From NCBI RefSeq assembly GCF_032854445.1, contig NC_088301.1, positions 27,202,402-27,266,401 on the forward strand: DNA of 64,000 nt. The letters are read 5' to 3'. Shown piece after piece: positions 57,219 to 64,000 of this stretch. The notes beneath the pieces are model-generated. The model made no database searches and was not told where the DNA came from. It saw only the letters and a list, made by a program, of their open reading frames with translations. The stretch is from Liolophura sinensis (lineage: Eukaryota > Mollusca > Polyplacophora > Chitonida > Chitonidae). Both the position numbers and the translations under genes were made by a program. Position 1 is the first letter of the stretch. Every line of letters starts with the position of its first letter.

Positions 57219-57392
57219 TCACCCCATTATTATATTTCGATAGTATTCCTCACAACTGTATGTCCTATATAAAGTCCCTTGCAGCTTTATCTGTATAGTT
57301 TTGGGTAAAGACTTAGGTATCGACACTTTCGATGTAGATGTATACACCACATCTTGAGGTTTGTTTTCAGATTTGGGGGTATTAGGAGCCAT
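57219..57392 (-). CDS. TATA-driven small open reading frame, 57 aa, right arm
   Basis: Starts at ATG 57392 (MAPNTPKSENKPQDVVYTST) and ends at TGA 57219-57221; contains YSCEEYYRN near its end. A TATATAAG box (57430-57437) lies 38 bases upstream and the five-element array lies beyond it. It may be a first exon, since AATGGG followed by GTGAGC forms a donor-like site at its end. The left copy is closed early. Function unknown. Confidence 0.4.
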   Translation of the reverse strand: MAPNTPKSENKPQDVVYTSTSKVSIPKSLPKTIQIKLQGTLYRTYSCEEYYRNIIMG

Positions 57393-57429
57393 GTTTTTCT
57401 TCCTCTTGGATAAAACGTATTTGTCTCCG

Positions 57430-57437
57430 CTTATATA
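57430..57437 (-). promoter_or_regulatory. TATA box, right arm
   Basis: TATATAAG on the minus strand, conserved with 49732-49739. Confidence 0.6.
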
Positions 57438-57736
57438 TTCTGTGCTTTGACCTCACATCATCTGACCCAATTAACCTAAAAGCGACGAATGACCTAAGGA
57501 GTTATTATACCCGCCGATTCTACACTCGCCTCATCAGGTCTCTGACTACGTCTTTATAGGGAGACTGGCTCCTGACACTAAATAAATGTTTACGACACAT
57601 CAGTTCTTCTTGAATTGACTCAGGATTCGCCCCTCCCGTTCTATGCTACCGACCAATCAACATCGCTCATATACCGCCATCATCCGCACGCGGTAACTAT
57701 TGGACATAATGGCCATGTATTATTAGTTTACTTTTC

Positions 57737-58242
57737 AGAAATCCCGCTGAGACGGTGTATATAGATTTTATTCCCGGCAACGCTATAGCGTAGGGCTGTC
57801 AACAGCTCTCTTATACTACGACTACCACCACGCGTTTAATATTGGAGATGTTGACCGCATATTTCTTGATTACATTATCAGTTTATTTCGACTTTTTGAA
57901 ATCCCGCTGGAATGGCCTAGGCGTTTATTTTTTACTTTGGGAAATCCCGCTGGAACTGTCTATGCCTACCCAACAATATGTCGCAGGACTGTATCGGTAT
58001 GCTGGCTTGGCTATAAATAATCTTCACACCACACCCATTCTTTAATTAATTAATAATTCTAAGCTGATAACCAGTCAACAGCTCCTACCTCCACGCGTTA
58101 AATTTTGGAGATGTAGACCGCATATCTTTTTGATTAGTTGATTAGTTTCAGAAATCCCGCTGGAACGGTGTCGGTCGCTAAGCTCACCTCATTATCTTCT
58201 GATTATTTTATTTTTAATTTTTTTTTGGAAATCCCGCTGGAA
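57737..58242 (-). promoter_or_regulatory. Array of five 15-bp elements, right arm
   Basis: All five sites of the left array are present (near 57737, 57896, 57940, 58148 and 58227) and each keeps the exact AATCCCGCTG core, whereas one left-arm copy has a change. Orientation and spacing relative to the TATA box at 57430 match the left arm. Confidence 0.6.
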
Positions 58243-58340
58243 CGGTCTAACCTCCAGGGAACACATATTTGAGATGCCACTATCGCTTCAGACTATCTGT
58301 ACTACTATCGATAAAGTATCCCAGGGCCAGGACATTTCTC

Positions 58341-58393
58341 TTACATCACCGGTCTGGTTCTGATGAAAATGGCGAAGGTGTCGGCAATGAGGG
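58341..58393 (-). pseudogene. Orphan terminal exon copy, right arm
   Basis: Counterpart of 48780-48832, same 53-nt length, acceptor and coding (LIADTFAIFIRTRPVM, stop). Confidence 0.75.
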
Positions 58394-58562
58394 CTACAAA
58401 ACAAAAAATGTCTCATCTTTATCATAATATTGAGATCGGTAGGATATATGTATACCTCCCATCCTCCAAACCCTCTCCTTCCACCTCCCTATAAGGAAAA
58501 AGCATATCCGGCAGGTGGTGGGGGACACCAGATAGTAAGATAAAACTCCACTGGTGACCTGT

Positions 58563-58829
58563 TCATTTACTTATTTGTTTGACTGATTGGTGTTTTATGC
58601 CATACTCTCTGGAATATTTGAGTTATACGATGGCGATCAGCATTATGGTGGGTGGAAACCGGGCAGAGCCCGGGGGAAACCCACGACCATCCGCAGGTTG
58701 CTGTCAGTCCTTCCCACGTACGGCCGGAGAGGAAGCCAGCATAAGCTGGATTGAACTCACAGCGACCGCATTGGTGTTTAGGCTCCAATACGCTGCGCTA
58801 GCGCGCTAACCAACTGAGCCACGGAGGCC
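58563..58829 (-). mobile_element. Full-length tRNA-derived SINE, right copy
   Basis: Reverse complement of 48350-48603. Head at 58790-58829 (AACTGAGCCACGGAGG on the plus strand). Confidence 0.92.
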
Positions 58830-58910
58830 CCCCCTCCCAATCTGTAGGTGTTGGAAAACCTTACCACATATGACTGGAGAGGAATAACAAATTGGAGCAG
58901 AGTGTTTTGT

Positions 58911-59345
58911 TCACTTTTCTTTCAGTTATTGATAACCTGAATTGGATTGAATTACATTATAAGATGGATTCTGACTGCCGTAAGGGCTTATCTGACCTGC
59001 ATATTTAATGGTTAACTGTTCTCTTCCAATAGGCAGAGGTTTCTCACACGTTTCTGCTTGTAGGCTACATAGTGAAGTGCCATTGAAGGCACCTGTTGCT
59101 ATTTTTAGAGCAGAGTAATGGAGACTATCAATTCGTTTTAGTTGAGTATTGCAGACGGATTGATAGGCTATTGCGCCATAGTCTGTTTTGGAACGGATTA
59201 GACACTGGTACATTTTTAAGAGAGTAGATGTGTTTGCTCCCCGTTTTGTGCCCGGGTATTAACCTTGTCTTTCAATTCAATTTTCTTTCCACCTAGAGAG
59301 AGTTGTGCATTTACTTTTGTTCTGTTTGTTGAAACAATGGCTGTT
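58911..59345 (-). mobile_element. LINE reverse transcriptase fragment, right copy
   Basis: Counterpart of 47826-48262, reading MYQCLIRSKTDYGAIAYQSV and LKRIDSLHYSALKIATGAF. Colinear with the left copy with hardly any net indel. Confidence 0.8.
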
Positions 59346-60199
59346 ATTTTAGTGTTGGAGAATTTGAATTCCCATTTGTAGGCTCAGTTCGAGATGATGT
59401 TCAATATAGAAGTCACTGTCAAGTATTTAAACAGTAGGAATAGTGCTGTTTATATCTGGACTCCACATATATGTACATAGGCCTGTACAGCTTGGGTAAT
59501 GTGTCTACTAAATTCACGAGCCGAGTTTAGCAGCGGTTTAGAATGCGTTAATGTGTACAGACACAATGATAGGCTGGCAATTATACGATAAAACCACTCC
59601 AAAATATGTAACACACTTGTGTGGAAGAAACGTACTCGTGCAGCTGCAATTACTCGTACGTTACCGAAATAAGCATGTCGGCGTGTGCGTGTTTATACAA
59701 CTACAACCAGATTTTCAGCTAAACACAGCGTATTGCAACTAAGTAAGGTCATCCGAGGAAATCAAATTCGTATCTTAATTTAGTGTTTGTTTTCGTAGGT
59801 TTCACAGGGTTGAACAGTCAGTTCCCTACGGATATAATATCCGTCGGGGTCACCATTTTTTGTAGCCCGGTCGGGTTGAACAGAATTTAGCCACTCTTAG
59901 TTGGCACGGGCTGGCCGTCGAACACCAATTTCCTATAAAATAACGATAAGAGCTCAATTATTGTGAGCGACAAGGGAAGACAGCAAGCTATCAGTTAGGG
60001 GTGCCTACGGTACAACGTCAACATAAGTAGTCTCCCCTGTACGGTCAAGGTTTAGGCAGTAGATGTTCTGATGTTTCATATATACAATACGGTGCAAACA
60101 CGAATAAAAGTGTGGCCAAAAAACAAAAATTTACCAGGCTACGTCAACAAAAAATGACCAGGCCACACATGTATTCGTGTTTGTAATACAAAGTAATAA

Positions 60200-60390
60200 T
60201 GTTTGTATTGTTTAGAAGTTATTACAACCAGCTGAACATGCAACAATGTTCAGCTCGGTCAGCTTGATGCAGGTTTGGAACCTTTCAAGTCTTGATTTAT
60301 AGGGATAAATGAAGTCGTGCCCCAAAATAGAATTTGTATAGGAATTGTATCTCAACACTTAGTGTATAAACTAAGACGCTGAAGAAAATC
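60200..60390. other. Right-arm-only insertion of about 190 bp
   Basis: Sequence between AATAATG and the TCATGCTTCTTACACAG block is absent at the matching left-arm site (about 46728-46745). No element family recognised. Confidence 0.55.
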
Positions 60391-61084
60391 ATGCTTCTTA
60401 CACAGTTTAAAACATAAGAGGTGATTTAATTTTTGTATGTTGATTCCAAAAATACAAACTGTATGTCTCAACACGATGCATACGCGCATGTCTGATGACT
60501 TAAGTATTCAGTTTGTGGTCAGTCTATAGGCCAGTGACGTCGATACACACTTCCCTAGTCTAACACACTTCCCTTTCAACGATTAACCAAGTCTTGGCAT
60601 TATCACATGACTTACTCTTGGTTAAAAAAGACAACATCAGACCAAATGTATATGCGTCGATAAAGTATCCCACGGCAAGTTTAAAAAGTATAACTAATTT
60701 TTGTGATGATTTAAAACCGAGACATCGCAGTTCAAAGTAAGCAAAATAACGTACCTTGATAAAATCAAAAGCGCCATCATGTTATCAGTTTTATCCAATC
60801 AGACGCCAATTATTTCTATAACCAGAGGACGTATCTATTTACCCGGACCGTGTTTTGCCATTTAACCATGCTGTAGTAGGGCACAAGTGACGCCACTGAC
60901 GTGACATGGCGTTCCGTTTTCTTTAACATGGAGCATCCGGTGGACTGGTGAGAATTCTTTACTAGATTTATAGAATTACGGAGCACGTCGAAAAAAAAAT
61001 GTCAGTGACCGTTCAGGTCTGTTTTCCCCTCTTCCTAAATAACTCAGGTTATCTTATTTCTTGTTTTTTATCGTCTTTTAAGTC

Positions 61085-61225
61085 AGAAACGGCTTTTTGG
61101 AACCGGCGCCTGCTATGCACATGACCGTGTTCGCCCATAAACCAGTCCGATTTGGCATACGTGAAATATTCTAGAGTTCGGCGTTAAAACCAATAAGGTC
61201 AAATAAATTAAATATATAAATAAAA
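61085..61225 (+). mobile_element. Decayed SINE, right copy
   Basis: Contains GTGAAATATTCTAGAGTTCG and GGCGTTAAAACCAATAAGG with an AAATAAAT-like tail; pairs with 45890-46015. Confidence 0.6.
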
Positions 61226-61462
61226 CAAACCAAGCATTTATATTTTTATATCTGGAACCAATATAACTTTATTCCGAATACATTCAGGTTTAATCAGAAT
61301 TTTAGTTTATCTTCGTTAGCTATACAGCCGAAAAAATATAGTACTTAAGAAAGACCCACAAGCTGTTAATTCTTGGTTGAAATCCTGCTTACTGTTTGTT
61401 GTAAGACCCTGCTGTAAGGTTCATACTGGCGTAAAGTTGCTGGCCCTGCCAGGACATTTCTC

Positions 61463-63965
61463 TTACATCAACGGTCTGGTTCTGATGAAAATGGCGAAGG
61501 TGTCGGCAATGAGGGCTACAAAACAAAACAAATGTCTCATCTTTATCAAAATATTGAGAGAAGGCCGTGGTCTAGCGGCTAGCAGCGCTTGCATTTCTAT
61601 TGGTAGGACGCCCAAGGAGAGGTCAGTTTCGACCTTGAATAGGGAATCTGTGGGGCCTTGGTGACAATAAGTGGCCTTATAGTAGTTTGCGCAGTCTAGC
61701 GATCGTTGAAGATCATTACTCTTTCACCAATATGGTGTGTGTGTCTGTAAGTTACATGTGGGAAAGTTCGTCCGTAACCCGCCAACCGTCGGTGGTTTAA
61801 GCTACGTACTCCGGTTTTCTCCATCCAGAAATTCTTTAGTAAACATTATCAAGATACAAATCAAATATGCTCCTGACAGAAAGGCATGGTGGAAAAGATC
61901 TTCAGCCCGGAGTTGAATATGTACATCACGGTGATGTCGTATAGGGTATGATATAAATGTACACATAACCGCTTACCTTCAGTCTCAAGATTAGCGTAGG
62001 TATCTGTTGGGCTGTACAAGAAGTAAGGTTTGGCTTCTTTCTCGGACCAATCACACCCTACTTTACCATCATCTACCAGGACAAACCAGGCTTGGTCGTT
62101 TGGACAGCCGCCGTAACTCCGGCTCATGAAGAAGTGGCGATTATAGTCGTTATGTCTGAAAAATGTTTCAGTCGCTCAGTATTGGAGATACTCAAAAACC
62201 CTGCTCTCTCATATGACGCAAATATTAAAATGTCAACATTTTGACAAGTGTTTAAGTGATACAACATGTGATATAAACAACATAAGACCAAATGTATATG
62301 CGTCGAAAGCAGCGACAACAGTGTGGTATAGTTGAATGAGACATGGTCACACCATGCTGTCTTCCTCGTCGGCCGCACGTGGAAAGTCTGACAGCAACCT
62401 GCGGATGGTCCTGGGTGTCCGCTGCACTTTGCCCGGTTTCCTCCAACAATAATGCTGGCCGCTGTTATATAAGTGAAATATTCTTCAGCGCGGCGTAAAA
62501 CACCCATCAAATAAATAAATAAAACGTATCACCGGCGAAATCTGGTCTCTTGTCAATTAACCCCATTCTAATTGTTAATGCATATGCATCAATAGTAGCA
62601 ACGAGAAACGGTTTAAAAAAAATAGGTAAAAAGAATTTTTAGATGTCACGGGTCTAGAGTTACTCAAAATGCTCTGCTTTCACCATATTTGATAAACATT
62701 TACATAAATTGAAATGTTGATGTCAACATTTTAAAATGTTACGCAGCGTAATGTTCGCAGGTTGAAACATAATGTTAGATTATTATATAATATTTATAAT
62801 TCGTAAGACTACATTTTGAATTTGACAAAGGATGATGTTAATTATTTTGAGAAATGTAAACCTGACATCACGAAAGCTTTCCCTCTTCTGTAACCACTGT
62901 CAAAATGATGGATCTAACGTCATTTAATTCCCGCATACCTACTGTATTTTATGACTAAAATATGTTATGAATATAGCAGACTATATCGTAGATAGTAAAA
63001 CTAGAGCAGCGACCACGATGCGCATGGTAGTCACAGGTAACCAGTCAGCATGGCCTCTGTCAGTTTACCTTAGTTCGAATTTGATTGTAACTCCTCCTGA
63101 CATCATGGCTTAAGCAAAATTAGAACTTTTCCCTCAATCATCACACAGGTTTTCAGTTAGGGTCTATACAGCGCCTCACCTTTCTGTCAATTCCGAAATT
63201 GCTATAATAATATGTAAAAGAAATATAGAATTTCTCTGTGCCTCATACGTTCGAGCATATCACTTTTCGATAAATCTTTCCAATCTTGCTGTCTGGAGCT
63301 CTACTTTAGGGTTCTGACACTCATGTAGACAAGACTAAGTGATGAGGAGTCACAGGGATGGTCAAGCTACAAACCTCACAAATAATGCTATATTCCCGTC
63401 ATTCATGGAGATATACATGCTTGAGTACACTGAAAACTCACCCTTTTATGGAGAAATAGTTGCTGGGTTCTGATGACAGATTTGGGTAAGTGGAAGCCAA
63501 CAGCTTGGCCTTGTCGAAAAAGTTCATCTTCGTTGTTTTGCGTCCGTCAAAGATGAAGTAAGCCTTCTCTTCACCTTTGTTGTAGACAGCGACCTTGACC
63601 TATGCACATATTTGTATAACAGTTTATTTAGTCAAAATGAATTTAAGACGTGAGTGCAGGATGCACATAGTGTTTATGCCCAGTCGTTGATTAAAGCAGT
63701 CTTGTGAAAAGTATAGTGTTTTTTTGCCTACAACTTTTTCAAGCTATAATTTACATTTCCTGTTACAAATATATTACCTCCTGGATGTTGAGGCTGCCCC
63801 ATTTCTCGACCATGGCGGATTTGTAGATCCCATCGAAGGTCTTGCTGAGGTCTTGGGCATTTGCAGCTTTGTCCTCGTTGTAGGCATGGTTACCCTCCCA
63901 TTTGTCGACTACGTTGCCACCATCTCCCTTTGAAACTCTCAACAACATCTGCCACTGGTCTCGCT
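61463..63965 (-). CDS. Secreted YGGCPND-domain protein, right (inverted) copy, exons 2-5
   Basis: Exons on the minus strand: 63778-63965, 63442-63599, 61977-62155, 61463-61515. Lengths (188, 158, 179, 53) and phases are identical to the left copy, all splice sites are intact and the frame is open. Differences include WEGNHAY for WEGDHAY, HNDYNRHFFMSR for HVGYNRHFYMSR, GKVGCDWSEKEAK for GNVACDWSNKEAK and TYANLETE for TYVKLETE. Exon 1 (signal peptide) would lie beyond the window. Intron 4 is about 676 bp shorter than on the left. Both copies look functional. Confidence 0.85.
61563..61850 (+). mobile_element. SINE of the third family, right copy
   Basis: tRNA-like head (GCCGTGGTCTAGCGGCTAGC), body with GATCGTTGAAGATCATTACT and TTTCACCAATATGGTGTGTG, then AGTTACATGTGGGAAAGTTC. 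Pairs with 45225-45535. Lies in intron 4 of the right gene copy. Confidence 0.6.
62358..62522 (+). mobile_element. SINE, 5' truncated, right copy
   Basis: Body CGTCGGCCGCACGTGGAAAG through CGGCGTAAAACACCCATCAA and an (AATA)n tail. Pairs with 43899-44069. Confidence 0.88.
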
Positions 63966-64000
63966 CTGAACAAGAAGATGTGGAGAAAGATTTTTTCTAA

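Larger units (their letters stand above)
54506..64000 (-). repeat. Right arm of the large imperfect inverted duplication
   Basis: Reverse complement of 42440-52281 with indels; it runs to the window end or close to it. Right-only features: the solo LTR (55036-55381), a stretch of about 190 bp at about 60200-60390, and a short copied segment at 62281-62310. Left-only: about 676 bp in intron 4 and about 300 bp at 46880-47170. Confidence 0.93.

Noticed and set aside
42440-64000. Pure assembly hairpin as the explanation of the inverted arms
   Set aside because: Arms differ by substitutions, large indels, a solo LTR and a unique spacer. An allele placed in inverse orientation still needs to be excluded with reads.

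Overview
This is a eukaryotic, intron-rich, repeat-rich window. A lophotrochozoan (a bivalve or gastropod mollusc, or a brachiopod) fits best. The reasons are pancreatic-lipase-type genes with metazoan intron phases, many copies of a tRNA-headed SINE with an AATAAATAAAT tail and a body of the mollusc/brachiopod kind, an ISL2EU-type DNA transposon and several foldback MITEs. Species cannot be fixed from the sequence alone.

Layout. 0.3-12.6 kb (+): a nine-exon pancreatic-lipase-related gene (lipase domain plus C-terminal PLAT domain) that appears to lack one base in exon 3. Its introns hold SINEs, foldback elements and a 63-bp minisatellite. 12.6-25.3 kb: no gene found; SINEs, a 47-bp repeat field, a 3-kb array of a 23-bp repeat (16.27-19.26 kb), a 5'-truncated LINE on the minus strand (19.3-21.4 kb) and a 31-bp minisatellite. 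25.3-30.1 kb (+): a second, six-exon lipase that stops where the PLAT domain would begin. 31.4-35.4 kb: a decayed ISL2EU-like DNA transposon with two convergent genes, SWIM-YqaJ on plus and THAP-DDE transposase on minus. 35.7-38.9 kb (-): a fossil of a protein-primed family B DNA polymerase element (Polinton/Maverick or kin) with C2H2 fingers. 39-41 kb: no gene; SINE pieces.

41-64 kb: a large imperfect inverted duplication. The left arm runs from about 42.4 to 52.28 kb, the right arm from 54.51 kb to past the window end, with a 2.2-kb unrelated spacer. Each arm carries an open copy of a small secreted-protein gene (five exons in the left copy, about 238 aa, with a TATA box), an orphan duplicate of its last exon, a LINE piece, shared SINEs, and two phase-compatible exons of a second, unrecognised cysteine-containing protein. 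Each arm also carries five copies of a 15-bp element (TTCCAGCGGGATTTC-like, containing GGGATTT) upstream of a TATA box. A solo LTR, a roughly 680-bp indel and small template-switch-like changes differ between arms, so the duplication is old enough to have diverged, yet the coding exons stay open. The two lipases are probably secreted digestive or egg/tissue lipases. The duplicated locus is the most unusual part of the window.
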